Assembly (NCBI RefSeq): GCF_024979315.1
Contig: NZ_JANLCK010000009.1
Coordinates: 86,113 to 150,112, forward strand
Source: Herbiconiux oxytropis
Lineage (GTDB): Bacteria > Actinomycetota > Actinomycetes > Actinomycetales > Microbacteriaceae
Length of the DNA stretch: 64,000 nucleotides
Reading direction: 5' to 3'
In this document: positions 46,978 to 56,336 of the stretch, piece after piece
Layout of the letters: every line of letters starts with the position of its first letter
How positions within the stretch are numbered: the stretch's first letter is position 1
Notes under the pieces: model-generated
Told to the model about the DNA's origin: nothing
The model's database searches: none
What the model saw: only the letters and a program-made list of their open reading frames with translations
Position numbers and translations under genes: made by a program

Positions 46978-48030
46978 ATGAGCGACATCACGCGGCATTC
47001 CCATCGCAGCCCCCGCCTCGGACGCGACCGCGCACCCGAGCGCGGCCACCATCGCGGTGCGGGCCTCGTGCTCGCCCTCGCGGCGGCCGCGGCGTTCGGC
47101 ACGAGCGGCCCCTTCGTGAAACCGCTGCTCGAGGCGGGCTGGTCGCCCGTCGCCGCGGTCACCGTGCGCGCGCTCGGCGGCGGGCTCGTGCTGCTCGCGC
47201 CAGCGCTCTGGGCGCTCCGCGGCCGCTACCGCGCGCTGTTCGCAGCCTGGAGGCTCGTGCTGCTCTACGGCATCGTCGCCGTCGTGGGGGCGCAGGTGTT
47301 CTACTTCGCGGCCATCGAGCGGATGCCGGTGAGCATCGCCCTGCTGATCGAGTACTCGGCCCCGGTGCTGCTGGTGCTCCTCGCCTGGGGACGCACGCGC
47401 ATCCCGCCCGCGATGCTCACGATCGTGGGCGCCCTGCTCAGCATCGGGGGGCTCGTGCTCGTGATCGACCCGGCCGGCGCCGGCGGGCTCGACGGGCTCG
47501 GGGTGCTGTTCGCTCTCGGTGCGGCCGTGTGCCTCGCGGGCTACTACCTCATCTCAGCCCGGCCGAGCGGCGACCTCCCGCCCGTCGCGCTCGTCTGCGC
47601 CGGCCTCCTGGTGGGCGGACTGGCGCTCGGGCTGATCGGGCTCACGGGGCTGCTCCCCTTCACCATGTCGTTCGACGACGTCGTCATGCCGCTCGTCGGC
47701 GAGGTCTCCTGGATCGTGCCGATGGCCGTCGTGGTCGTGATCGCGACCGCCTTCGCCTACCTCACCGGCATTCTGGGCGCCGCTCGACTCGGATCGCGCG
47801 TGGCCTCGTTCGTGGGGCTCGTCGAGGTGCTGTTCGCCGTGCTCTTCGCCTGGCTGCTGCTCGGCGAGGTGCCCACGCTCGTGCAGGCGCTCGGCGGGGC
47901 CCTCATCGTGGGCGGCGTGGTGTTCGTCAAACTGCAGCGGGAGGCCCTGCCTCCTCCCCCGGAGGCACCGAGTGGGGTAGGCATGGAGGAGGCGGGCGCT
48001 CAGCCTGCACATCACTCGTCGATCGGATGA
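46978..48030 (+). CDS. EamA-family (DMT) membrane transporter
   Basis: 350 residues with ten hydrophobic helices in two EamA halves. Typical sites: AAFGTSGPFVKPLLEAGWSP at the start, MPVSIALLIEYSAPVLLVLLAW in the first half, and ASFVGLVEVLFAVLFAWLLLGE in the second. It is probably a metabolite exporter. An extended basic N-terminus precedes the first helix. Divergent from the CGNR regulator, which probably controls it; the next gene starts inside its stop (ATGA). Confidence 0.9.
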   Translation: MSDITRHSHRSPRLGRDRAPERGHHRGAGLVLALAAAAAFGTSGPFVKPLLEAGWSPVAAVTVRALGGGLVLLAPALWALRGRYRALFAAWRLVLLYGIVAVVGAQVFYFAAIERMPVSIALLIEYSAPVLLVLLAWGRTRIPPAMLTIVGALLSIGGLVLVIDPAGAGGLDGLGVLFALGAAVCLAGYYLISARPSGDLPPVALVCAGLLVGGLALGLIGLTGLLPFTMSFDDVVMPLVGEVSWIVPMAVVVVIATAFAYLTGILGAARLGSRVASFVGLVEVLFAVLFAWLLLGEVPTLVQALGGALIVGGVVFVKLQREALPPPPEAPSGVGMEEAGAQPAHHSSIG

Positions 48031-48632
48031 CCATGAGCCAGCAGCCCCCGTTCCAGCCGCCCGAGCAGCCCCAGACGGGGCAGCAGTACCAGCCTCCGCA
48101 GCAGCCGCAGTACCAACCGCCGCAGTACCAGCAGCCGCAGTACCAGCCGCAGCAGCCCGCCTACCAGCCGCCGCAGCAGCCGGGTGCGCACCCCGGTTAC
48201 GGGCAGCCCCCCAAGCAGGAGGCTCCCCGTCACCCCGGCTACGGGCCCACCCCGGGGGCGGACGGCCGAAGCCCCGAGCACCAGGGCGGCCCATCGCAGC
48301 CCGGCCAACCGCAGGGCGCCCGCCGCAATCCGCTCGCCGTCGCGTCCGTGATCCTCGGCGCCGTGCCGTCCGTGCTCGGCCTCATCTTCATCTTCGTGCA
48401 GGCCGGTCTGATCGCAGGCGCGAGCTCCGAGGCCTACGGCGCGGTCAGCCTCGTGCAGACCGTGCTGCAGGCGCTGCTCGGCATCGGGGCCCTCGTGCTC
48501 GGGTTGCTCGCGCTCGCCAAGCCGGGCCCCGGCCGGGCACTCGCCGGTGCGGGTGTCGCCCTCGGTGCCGCCACGCTCGTGGGCGTGCTCGGCACGATCC
48601 TCTACCCGCTGGTCTTCGCCGCGGCGTACTGA
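48027..48632 (+). CDS. Pro/Gln-rich membrane protein (DUF4190-like)
   Basis: 201 residues. The first ~95 are a low-complexity Gln/Pro/Tyr tract with repeats such as YQPPQQPQ. Two or three hydrophobic helices with a Gly/Ala rhythm follow (LAVASVILGAVPSVLGLIF and GALVLGLLALAKPGPGRALAGAGVALG), the DUF4190 pattern. It may be a membrane protein with a disordered cytosolic tail. Start ATG 48027 overlaps the EamA stop; ATG 48033 is an alternative. Confidence 0.8.
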   Translation: MTMSQQPPFQPPEQPQTGQQYQPPQQPQYQPPQYQQPQYQPQQPAYQPPQQPGAHPGYGQPPKQEAPRHPGYGPTPGADGRSPEHQGGPSQPGQPQGARRNPLAVASVILGAVPSVLGLIFIFVQAGLIAGASSEAYGAVSLVQTVLQALLGIGALVLGLLALAKPGPGRALAGAGVALGAATLVGVLGTILYPLVFAAAY

Positions 48633-48663
48633 GGATCGCGCACCCACACACCGAAGTGGCGCG

Positions 48664-49839
48664 TCACGGCACGAGCACGACCTTGATGCAGCCGTCCTCC
48701 TTCTTCTTGAAGATCTCGTACATCTCGGGAGCCTGGTCCAGCGGCACCCGGTGCGTCACGAGGTCGTCGATGCCGAGCGGATCGGCGGGGTCCTCCACGA
48801 GCGGGAGGATCTCGTCGCGCCACCGGTGCACGTTGCACTGGCCCATGCGCAGGGTCAGCTGCTTGTCGAACATCGTCATGAACGGCACCGGATCGGCCGC
48901 TCCCGCGTAGACACCGCTGAGCGAGACGGTGCCGCCGCGCTGCACGGCGTCGAGGGCCAGCAGGAGGGCGGCGAGGCGGTCGACGCCGACGGTCGTGGCC
49001 GCCTTCTTGGCGAGCGCATCCGGGAGCAGGCCCGCGGCGAACTGCGCGAACGCGGCACCGGGATTGCCGTGCGCCTCCATGCCGACCGCATCGACGATGC
49101 CGTGCGGGCCACGGCCGTCGGTGAGCTCCCGCAAGCGGTCGACGACGTCGTCGGTGAGGTCGAGCGTCTCGATGCCGTGGCGCTCGGCCATGGCGCGGCG
49201 CTCGGGCACGGGGTCGACCGCGATCACGCGATGGCCGAGGTGCCGGCCGATGCGCGCGGCGAACTGGCCGACGGGACCGAGCCCGATCACGCCGAGCACG
49301 CCGTCATCCGGGAGCTCGGCGTACTGCACGCCCTGCCAGGCGGTGGGCAGGATGTCGGAGAGGAACAGGTAGCGGTGGTCGGGCAGCTCGGTGCCCACCT
49401 TCTGGGCGTTGAAGTCGGCGAACGGCACGCGGAGCTTCTCGGCCTGGCCGCCGGGGATCGAGCCGTAGAGCTCGGTGTAGCCGTAGAGGTCGGCGCCGGT
49501 GCCGGTGTCGCGGTTCTGGGTGGTCTCGCACTGGGTGGTCAGACCGCGCTCGCACATGTGGCAGTGGCCGCAGGCGATCACGAACGGGATGACGACGCGG
49601 TCGCCGACCTGGAGCCGGGAGACGGCCGATCCGACCTGCTCGACGATCCCCATCGGCTCGTGGCCGAGGATGTCGCCCTTGTCCAGGAACGGCCCGAGCA
49701 CGTCGTAGAGGTGCAGGTCGGAGCCGCAGATGGCGGTGGAGGTGACACGGATGACGACGTCGGTCGGCTCCTGGATCACGGGATCCGGGACCTCTTCGAC
49801 GCTGACCTTCATGGTGCCCTGGTAGGTGAGTGCTCTCAT
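48664..49839 (-). CDS. Zinc-dependent alcohol dehydrogenase (formaldehyde-dehydrogenase-like)
   Basis: 391 residues. Catalytic zinc ligands are Cys38 (ICGSDLH) and His60-Glu61 (GHEPMG). The structural zinc cluster is C90-x2-C93-x2-C96-x7-C104. The Rossmann motif GVIGLGPVGQFAARIG follows. The extended insert around GLLPDALAKK marks the glutathione-independent formaldehyde dehydrogenase subgroup; the substrate is unverified. The same strand carries a glycosyltransferase 50 bp upstream. Confidence 0.9.
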   Translation of the reverse strand: MRALTYQGTMKVSVEEVPDPVIQEPTDVVIRVTSTAICGSDLHLYDVLGPFLDKGDILGHEPMGIVEQVGSAVSRLQVGDRVVIPFVIACGHCHMCERGLTTQCETTQNRDTGTGADLYGYTELYGSIPGGQAEKLRVPFADFNAQKVGTELPDHRYLFLSDILPTAWQGVQYAELPDDGVLGVIGLGPVGQFAARIGRHLGHRVIAVDPVPERRAMAERHGIETLDLTDDVVDRLRELTDGRGPHGIVDAVGMEAHGNPGAAFAQFAAGLLPDALAKKAATTVGVDRLAALLLALDAVQRGGTVSLSGVYAGAADPVPFMTMFDKQLTLRMGQCNVHRWRDEILPLVEDPADPLGIDDLVTHRVPLDQAPEMYEIFKKKEDGCIKVVLVP

Positions 49840-49889
49840 GCTTCCGGCCTACGCCTCCTGGGGGCCGGTGGCGAGGGGGTTGACGGGCG

Positions 49890-50609
49890 TCAGTCGACGA
49901 GGCGGCGCAGGAACCCGGCGAAACCGCCCGCCGTGCGGCCGTCGGTGCGGCCCGAGGTGTCGACAGGAGCGCCGCCCAGATCCGTCACGAGCGGTGGTGG
50001 CGCCTCCCCCACCACTCCGAGCATCGGCAGCAGCCCGGGGTCGAGCGCCTCGACGGCCGCCACCAGACCCTCGTCCTCACCGGAGGCGAGGGGCGGGAAG
50101 CCGCCCGCCAGCAGGTAGGCATCGACGCGCACGCCGAGGTTGGCGCCGTAGACGTGGCGCTCGGGCGCGAGGTGGGCGTCGTGCCAGGCACGGAGCACAT
50201 CGCCGTCGAGGTCCGCTGCGCGAGGCAGCACGCGGCCGAGGGCCACGAGGGCACCGGAATCGGCGGCCTTGCGGTGCTCCCGGAGCCAGGTGCGGGGCAC
50301 GACGCTGTCGGCATCCGTCGACGCGATCCAGTGCCTCCTCCTCGGCACCGACGAGTCGAGCAGCTCTTCGACTCCCGCCGCCCTGGCCCGGCCCACGTTC
50401 GCGAAGGCGGTCTGCACCACGCGGATGCGGGGGCCGAACGAGCGGGCCACGTCGACGGATCCGTCGGTGCAGTCGTCGAGCACCACAACGATGCGGGTGC
50501 GAATGCGGCCGGGCAGCGCGTCGACGGCCACGAGCACCGACTCGAGACAGGTGCCGAGCAGCTCCCCCTCGTTGCGGGCCGGGACCACCACGTCGATGCG
50601 CTCGATCAC
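49890..50609 (-). CDS. Family 2 glycosyltransferase
   Basis: 239 residues: VVVPARNEGELLGTCLESV at the start, VVLDDCTDGSVDVA for nucleotide sugar, and the metal-binding DAD in STDADSVVPRTWL. PLASGEDEGLVAAVEAL is the acceptor-side block with the ED pair. It is a soluble GT2 without membrane helix. Third gene of an operon after the PIG-L/methyltransferase gene (27-bp gap). Confidence 0.88.
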   Translation of the reverse strand: MIERIDVVVPARNEGELLGTCLESVLVAVDALPGRIRTRIVVVLDDCTDGSVDVARSFGPRIRVVQTAFANVGRARAAGVEELLDSSVPRRRHWIASTDADSVVPRTWLREHRKAADSGALVALGRVLPRAADLDGDVLRAWHDAHLAPERHVYGANLGVRVDAYLLAGGFPPLASGEDEGLVAAVEALDPGLLPMLGVVGEAPPPLVTDLGGAPVDTSGRTDGRTAGGFAGFLRRLVD

Positions 50610-50636
50610 AGGAGGCCTCTCACAGGATGGGGCCTC

Positions 50637-52127
50637 TCACAGGATGCCCTCTCGCCGCGCCACCGAGACGGCGGGGGCGCGGGTGAAGACGTCGAGCACG
50701 AAGTCCTCCTCGAGGTGGTGGGCGAGACGATCGAGGCCCGAGCGGGAGGCGAAGGCGGCGTGCACGTCGTCGCCCGAGGTCGCGCGGCCGGTGACGGGGT
50801 GGCGCCAGTGACAGACGGCGACCGCGCCGCTCTCGGTGAGGGTGTCGAGGATGCGGTCGATCAGGCCGGCGAGGTCGGGGGCGTCGAGGTAGTAGCCCAC
50901 CTCGCTGACGACCACGAGGTCGAACCGCCCCTCCGGCCACTCGGCCGGCACCTGCAGCCGACGGAACTCGGCGCTGGGGGTGGAGGTGGGGGTGGCACCC
51001 GCACCGGTCGCGGGAGCCGCCGCGGAGACCTCGGCGAAGCCGGCGGCGGCAGCATGGGTGCGAGCGCGCTCGAGGGCGACCTCGGAGACGTCGACGCCCA
51101 CGAAGCGGTCGGTCGTGCGCCCGAGCAGGACGGCGGAGAGCACGCCGGTGGAGCAGCCGACCTCGAGCACGGTGCCGTAGCGGCGGGCGGGAAGAGCGGC
51201 GACGAGGAGGGCGCGCTTGCGCTCCTCGTACCACCGTGACTCGAAGCCCCACGGGTCGTCTGCTGCGGCGTGCAGCCGGTCGAAGTAGTCGGCGGCGACC
51301 CCTCCGTCGTGCAGCTCGGCCGGGGCCGGGGCGGGCGGGCTCGGCGTGAGGTCGATGAAGAGCTCGAAGGGGCGGGCGAAGTGCTCGAGCATGCCCTCGT
51401 CGAGGAGCACCTCGTCGCCGGGGAGTCCGCTGAGGGGGGAGACCTGGCTCGTGTGGAGGGCCAGTGCGCGCAGCTTGGCGTCGACGATCTCGGGGTCGAG
51501 GGCGACGGATACGAAGGAGTCCCAGGGCACGACGGGATCGTCGGCCGCGGCCCAGTGCCAGAGCCAGACGGGGTAGGCGAGGTGCCACAGCCCGCGCGAG
51601 CCGGCGACGGTCGCGGCGGCCTCGCAGGCAGCCTCGTGGTCGGGGTGGCGATCCCCTGCCCAGGTCGACACGAGCAGCACTCGCGCGCCTCGCGATCCGC
51701 TGTCGCCCTCACCCCCGACACCCACGAGGGTCTCCAGCCGCTCGCGCAGGGCGGGGACCGCGTGGCTCAGGCCGCCGTCGGGAAGACGTGCGAACTCGAC
51801 TGTGGCGCCGGGCGCCACGAGGGCGACGGCCTCGGTGGTCTCGGTCTCGCGGAGGCGTGCCAGCTCGTCGGGGCGGTGGGTGGAGGAGTCCGGGTGGGAC
51901 GCCTCGCCCGAGGTCGCCACGAGCACCGTCGTGCGCACCCCGGCCGCGTAGGCGCGGGCGAGCAGGCCGGCGGCGCCGAGCGTCTCGTCGTCGGGATGGG
52001 CGGCGAGCACCACGAGGTGGTCGATCTCGGCGAACATCCCCTCCTGGAGCTCGACGGGCTCGTGCCCCTCGATCGCCTCGAGCCATTCGGTCTCGGGGGT
52101 TCCGCCCGTGTCGTGGGTGAAGCTCAT
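50637..52127 (-). CDS. Fusion of PIG-L deacetylase and SAM methyltransferase
   Basis: 496 residues in two enzymes. Residues ~35-250 form a PIG-L/LmbE-type zinc deacetylase with AAHPDDETLG (42-51) and TWAGDRHPDHEAAC. Residues ~290-480 form a class I methyltransferase (VLEVGCSTGVLSAVLLGR, VGVDVSEVALERA, DLVVVSEVGYYLD). Together they could deacetylate and methylate one substrate. The ATG overlaps the acyl-CoA dehydrogenase-like gene stop (ATGA). The same trio with GT2 suggests a small biosynthetic pathway. Confidence 0.88.
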   Translation of the reverse strand: MSFTHDTGGTPETEWLEAIEGHEPVELQEGMFAEIDHLVVLAAHPDDETLGAAGLLARAYAAGVRTTVLVATSGEASHPDSSTHRPDELARLRETETTEAVALVAPGATVEFARLPDGGLSHAVPALRERLETLVGVGGEGDSGSRGARVLLVSTWAGDRHPDHEAACEAAATVAGSRGLWHLAYPVWLWHWAAADDPVVPWDSFVSVALDPEIVDAKLRALALHTSQVSPLSGLPGDEVLLDEGMLEHFARPFELFIDLTPSPPAPAPAELHDGGVAADYFDRLHAAADDPWGFESRWYEERKRALLVAALPARRYGTVLEVGCSTGVLSAVLLGRTTDRFVGVDVSEVALERARTHAAAAGFAEVSAAAPATGAGATPTSTPSAEFRRLQVPAEWPEGRFDLVVVSEVGYYLDAPDLAGLIDRILDTLTESGAVAVCHWRHPVTGRATSGDDVHAAFASRSGLDRLAHHLEEDFVLDVFTRAPAVSVARREGIL

Positions 52128-53368
52128 GGTCGGGAGCCCTTCTGCGTGGGTGGGCCGGCGAGAGCGGTGAGGAGGCGGCCGACGCGAGCCTCGTCGCGGG
52201 TGCCGTGGTCCTGGCGGAGGTAGAGCTCGAGGTCGGCCACGCGCGCCGCGTAGTCGACGTCGAGGGCCAGGGGTGCCGGGCCCAGGCCGTGCGCGGCTTC
52301 GCGCAGCACATCCTCGGCGGCCGACCGCACGATCGACCGCGTCACCTGCGCGAGCAGCGCGGCCTCGCTCGCGGCGTCACCGGCGCCCCCGGCAGGATCC
52401 GCGGGATCGCCGGCGGCGGGATCGATGGCGGCACCATCCATCGCGGCGCCATCCATCGCGGCCGCATCGGCACCGGCAGCATCGACGGCGGCCGCGGCCG
52501 CGGCGAGCGCCGACGCCGCCGACTGCACGGCGAGGGCCACGCGGCCCGCGTGCAGGAGGGCGATGTCGTCGCCGCGCTCCACGGCGGCCTGCACGACCCT
52601 GCGGGCGAGGCCGACGGCGCCGCCGAACCAGCACGCCGCCACTCCGATGCCGCCCCACTCGAAACCTGCACGCTCGAGGTACCAGCCGGTCGCGCCCACG
52701 GGCACCGCCGGCACTCCCCGGAAGTCCGTCGGGCCGCTCGGCACCGTGGGGAACCCGCGAGCCACCCACTCGTCCTCGCGCACCCTCACCCCGACGTGCC
52801 GCAGATCCACGGCGAAAAGCCGCCGCCCGCCGCCCTCCGCCGCTGTCCGTCCCGTCGCCGCGGGCCCCCCGGCCGGGACGTGCGCCGTGACGAGCGCGTG
52901 GGTGAGACGACCGGCGAGGGAGCACCAGGGCTTGGTGCCGTCGAGAACCCAGCCCGAGGCATCCGGCGCCGCCGTGAGCCGCACGCCTGGCCCCTCGGCC
53001 GCGAAGACACCCCACGTGCTCGCGGCGTCGGCTCCGATGGCGGCCAGGTCGACCGGTTCGGGGCACTCCGCGAGGATCATCGCCGCGTCGAGGTGCGGCT
53101 CCACCACCCGCGCGACCGTCACGTCGGCGGCCGCGAGGGTCGCGAGCGTCTCGAGGTAGAGAGCGGTGGAGCCGCGCCCGGGCCGCGGAACCCGCCTGGC
53201 GACCAGGGTGGCCAGTTCGAGGGCGAGGCCCACAGCGGCCGGCCCCGCATCATCACGGGCCCGCTCGGCCTCGTCGAAGAGCTCTTCCAGCCCGGGGCTC
53301 ACGATGGCCGGCGACACCAGCAGACGCCGCACCTGTCCGGGCTCGAGCGTCACCGCTCCGGGTCGCAT
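52124..53368 (-). CDS. Acyl-CoA dehydrogenase-like protein
   Basis: 414 residues. The N-terminal helical part, the beta-domain with WVLDGTKPWCSLAGRLTHALVTA, and the C-terminal helical part with RSAAEDVLREAAHGLGP and YLRQDHG are recognisable. An Ala/Asp/Gly repeat insert (about residues 287-330, coded by 52388-52510) interrupts the C-terminal bundle. I see no obvious catalytic Glu of fatty-acid dehydrogenases, so it may act in a specialised reaction. First gene of the operon with PIG-L/methyltransferase and GT2. Confidence 0.8.
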   Translation of the reverse strand: MRPGAVTLEPGQVRRLLVSPAIVSPGLEELFDEAERARDDAGPAAVGLALELATLVARRVPRPGRGSTALYLETLATLAAADVTVARVVEPHLDAAMILAECPEPVDLAAIGADAASTWGVFAAEGPGVRLTAAPDASGWVLDGTKPWCSLAGRLTHALVTAHVPAGGPAATGRTAAEGGGRRLFAVDLRHVGVRVREDEWVARGFPTVPSGPTDFRGVPAVPVGATGWYLERAGFEWGGIGVAACWFGGAVGLARRVVQAAVERGDDIALLHAGRVALAVQSAASALAAAAAAVDAAGADAAAMDGAAMDGAAIDPAAGDPADPAGGAGDAASEAALLAQVTRSIVRSAAEDVLREAAHGLGPAPLALDVDYAARVADLELYLRQDHGTRDEARVGRLLTALAGPPTQKGSRP

Positions 53369-53501
53369 CGCTCCTCGTCTCCGCTTCCCGCATCAGGACG
53401 CACTTTTCTTCATCCAACAAGGCTTCGGACCGCCGTCACACCCCTTGACTCGAATCCGCGCCGCTGTTGCGCCGGAATCGGATGGTCGTACGGTCGATGG
53501 G

Positions 53502-54326
53502 ATGGACCTAGGGATCTCAGGCAAGAAGGCGCTCGTGACCGGAGCGGACTCCGGCATCGGCTGGCACACGGCGAAACTGCTCCTCGAGGAGGGCGCGACC
53601 GTCGTGATGAGCGACATCGACCAGTCCGCCCTCGACGAAGCCGTCTCGCGCCTGCCCGGCAGCGGCGACGGCGGGAGCGACGGCGGCGGCGATCGCGTGC
53701 ACGCGTTCGCTGCCGACATCACGAGCCTCGACGACCTCGACGAGCTGCACACCAAGGTGCAGGATGCCGTGGGCGACATCGACATCCTCGTGCAGTCGGC
53801 CGGGGTCACGGGCGCACAGGGGCTGTTCCACGAGATCACCGACGAGGGCTGGACGAAGACCATCGAGACCGACCTCATCGGCCCGGTGCGTCTCATCCGC
53901 CGTTTCCTCCCGTCGCTCCGCAAGGGTGGCTGGGGTCGTCTCGTGCTCCTCGCCTCCGAGGATGCGGTGCAGCCCTACGACGACGAGCTCCCCTACTGCG
54001 CCGCCAAGGCCGGGATCCTGGCGCTCGCGAAGGGCCTGTCGCGCTCCTACGCCACGGAGGGACTGCTCGTGAACGCCGTCTCGCCGGCTTTCATCCAGAC
54101 CCCCATGACCGACGCCATGATGCAGAAGCGCGCCGCCGAGCTCGACACGACCCCGGAGGAGGCGATCGAGTCGTTCCTCGTGGAGGAGCGCCCCTACATG
54201 GAGCTCGGGCGCCGCGGTGAGCCCGAGGAGGTGGCGAACGTCATCGCGTTCCTGTGCTCGGACCTCGCCTCGTTCGTGAACGGCTCGAACTACCGCGTCG
54301 ACTCCGGATCGGTCGCCACGATCTGA
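53502..54326 (+). CDS. Short-chain dehydrogenase/reductase
   Basis: 274 residues. TGADSGIG cofactor loop, LVQSAGVTG, catalytic Ser in LLASEDAV, and YCAAK (Tyr/Lys), then NAVSPAFIQTPM and a C-terminal GSNYRVDSGS. A Gly/Ser/Asp loop of ~10 residues (about 58-68) lengthens an otherwise standard enzyme. The ATG at 53502 is preceded by TACGGT with a 7-nt gap, so it is probably leaderless. Substrate unknown. Confidence 0.9.
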   Translation: MDLGISGKKALVTGADSGIGWHTAKLLLEEGATVVMSDIDQSALDEAVSRLPGSGDGGSDGGGDRVHAFAADITSLDDLDELHTKVQDAVGDIDILVQSAGVTGAQGLFHEITDEGWTKTIETDLIGPVRLIRRFLPSLRKGGWGRLVLLASEDAVQPYDDELPYCAAKAGILALAKGLSRSYATEGLLVNAVSPAFIQTPMTDAMMQKRAAELDTTPEEAIESFLVEERPYMELGRRGEPEEVANVIAFLCSDLASFVNGSNYRVDSGSVATI

Positions 54327-54352
54327 GCCTTCGCGCTGGGTAGGCTCGCAAC

Positions 54353-54712
54353 ATGAGCGAGTCGGACGCCGTGCTGCTGTTCTCCTACGGCACGCTGCGG
54401 CAGCCGGAGGTGCAGCTGGCCACCTTCGGGCGGCTGCTCGCCGGGCGCGAGACGGCCGTGGTGGGGTTCCGGGTGGAGTGGTTGACCATCACCGACCCGC
54501 AGGTGATCGCCACGAGCGGGAGCGACCGGCATCCACTGCTCGTTCCAGCCGGCGAGACCGACCGAGGGACGGCCTCGGTGCCCGGCACGGTCTTCGAGAT
54601 CAGCGCGGCCGAGCTCGCCGCCGCCGACGAGTACGAGGTCGACGACTACCGGCGCGTGCTCGTGCCGCTCGACACCGGCGAGAAGGCCTGGGTCTACGTC
54701 TTCGCAGGCTGA
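54353..54712 (+). CDS. Gamma-glutamylcyclotransferase/AIG2-like protein
   Basis: 119 residues. LFSYGTLRQPEVQ near the start is the diagnostic substrate-binding YGTL loop. VPGTVFEISAAELAAADEYEVDDYRRVLV contains the catalytic Glu region. TAGGCT with a 6-nt gap precedes the ATG (leaderless pattern). Family members cyclise gamma-glutamyl compounds. Confidence 0.87.
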   Translation: MSESDAVLLFSYGTLRQPEVQLATFGRLLAGRETAVVGFRVEWLTITDPQVIATSGSDRHPLLVPAGETDRGTASVPGTVFEISAAELAAADEYEVDDYRRVLVPLDTGEKAWVYVFAG

Positions 54713-54734
54713 GCCGGCTGGCCAGCCCGGCCCG

Positions 54735-55391
54735 CTACCCGGCCGCCGGCATCCGGATGCTCGTGACCAGGTCCACGAGGTGCGGCTCGGGCGGCGCCGA
54801 TCCGAAGCCGAACCGCACGGGCGGATCGAGCGCCGCGAAGGCCCCGAGGTCGACCCCGTCGAGGCGGGCTCCGGCCCAGGCGATGCGGCGGAGCGTCGTC
54901 ACGCCGTAGAACTCGCGTCGGCCGCCACCGGCGGTCCCCGCCGTCCGCACTCCCGGCACGATCACCCTCGCGAGGGGGTCGATCGCCTCGAGCCACAGCG
55001 GCGCCGTGGCGATCCGCGGGGGCACCACCCGCAGCAGTCGGCCGAGCGGCGGCATCGCGCCCACGAAGAGGCGCGCCTCGAGCCCGCTCGCCTCGACCCG
55101 CAACCCGCCCGTGATCCGGTGCCAGGCCACGGGCACCACTCGCACCTCGTCGAACGAGTAGGTCGACGACACGAACTCCGCCACCTCGTCGGAGGGCGCG
55201 AGCAGGGTGCGGTGACCGCCGGCATCCTCGAGCATCACGTCGGCGAAGGGGCCGAACGGCGAGCGCTGCCAGAGGCCGGCCACGATGCGCGTGCCCGAGG
55301 CGGTGCCGAAGCCGGCGATGCGGCCGGCGAAGCGCACGGTCCGCGCTCCCGTGCTGTCTCCGGCGCGCGGCACCGCGGTCTCGCCGCTCAT
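54735..55391 (-). CDS. Hypothetical conserved protein (218 aa)
   Basis: 218 residues, soluble, mostly beta-strands: GRIAGFGTASGTRIVAGLW, FGPFADVMLEDAGGHRTLLAPS, VRVVPVAWHRITGGLRVEA, LFVGAMPPLGRLLRVVPPRIA. The ATG overlaps the methyltransferase stop (ATGA), so the two are one unit. I do not recognise the family. Confidence 0.7.
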   Translation of the reverse strand: MSGETAVPRAGDSTGARTVRFAGRIAGFGTASGTRIVAGLWQRSPFGPFADVMLEDAGGHRTLLAPSDEVAEFVSSTYSFDEVRVVPVAWHRITGGLRVEASGLEARLFVGAMPPLGRLLRVVPPRIATAPLWLEAIDPLARVIVPGVRTAGTAGGGRREFYGVTTLRRIAWAGARLDGVDLGAFAALDPPVRFGFGSAPPEPHLVDLVTSIRMPAAG

Positions 55392-56302
55392 TCCGGCAGC
55401 GTCATCTCGAGGCTCACCCCGAGCGGCAGCCATCGCTCCCGCGGCCAGCGCCACAGACCGTCGTCGCCCTGCTCGAGCGCTCGGAACATGCGCCATGGCA
55501 GCTCGTAGTGCTCGCCCAGCCGGTCGAGCCGCAGGCCCGCGTCGAGCAGCCCGCCGAGCGTCGCCGAGAGCGGATGCGTCCACTCCCACGTGCGCGGATT
55601 CTCCAGCACCGCGGACTCGTCGGCGTAGTCGCCCTGCTCCTCGAGCACCGTGGGCACCCCTCCGTCGTCGTAGGGGTACGCGAAGCGGGGCAGCGCTCCT
55701 GGCTCCGCGTCGTCGAACACCCAGGCTGCCGGATGCGAGTCGGCGAAGTAGAAGCGACCGCCGGGCTTCACGAACCACGACACGATCCGCGCCCACTCGA
55801 CGATGTCGGGCAGCCAGCCGATCGTGCCCCAGCTCGTGTAGACGAGGTCGAACGAGCCGGGCTGGGGCAGCAGGTGCCTGGCGTCGTAGACGTTCGCCAC
55901 CACGAAGCGTGCCCGGTCGGAGAGCCCCGTGGAGGCCGCGAGCTCGCGCGCCGCCCTGACGGCGGGCAGCGAGAAGTCGAGGCCCACGACCTCGGCACCG
56001 CGTTGGGCGAAGACGAGGGAGTCGGCACCGAAATGGCACTGCAGGTGCAGCACGCGGAGTCCCTCGAGACCCTGGGGGAACATCCGCCCGAGCGCCTCCT
56101 CCTCGAGCTCGCGCAAGCGGCCGCGGCCGGCGAGCAGCTCGGACTGGTCGTAGTGATCGCCGTTCACGTGCAGCGGCACGCGCTCGTTCCAGCTCGCGAG
56201 GTTGTCGTCGAGCCAGGCGCCGGCGCGGGGGTCGATCTCGCCGCGTGGGTGGATCTCGACCGGTGTCGTCTCAGTGGGTGCCGTGCCGTCGTTCTCAGCC
56301 AT
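55388..56302 (-). CDS. Class I SAM-dependent methyltransferase
   Basis: 304 residues. An N-terminal segment with DNLASWNERVPLHV and a charged helix precedes the fold. RVLHLQCHFGADSLVFAQRGAEVVGLDFS (motif I and acidic loop) follows, then FDLVYTSWGTIGWLPDI and YFADSHPAAWVFDD. The C-terminal part resembles the methyltransferase_25 group. Start at ATG 56302. Operon partner of the 218-residue gene. Confidence 0.87.
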   Translation of the reverse strand: MAENDGTAPTETTPVEIHPRGEIDPRAGAWLDDNLASWNERVPLHVNGDHYDQSELLAGRGRLRELEEEALGRMFPQGLEGLRVLHLQCHFGADSLVFAQRGAEVVGLDFSLPAVRAARELAASTGLSDRARFVVANVYDARHLLPQPGSFDLVYTSWGTIGWLPDIVEWARIVSWFVKPGGRFYFADSHPAAWVFDDAEPGALPRFAYPYDDGGVPTVLEEQGDYADESAVLENPRTWEWTHPLSATLGGLLDAGLRLDRLGEHYELPWRMFRALEQGDDGLWRWPRERWLPLGVSLEMTLPE

Positions 56303-56336
56303 GGTCCGAGGCTACCCGGGTGCGCTGGTCGCGCCC

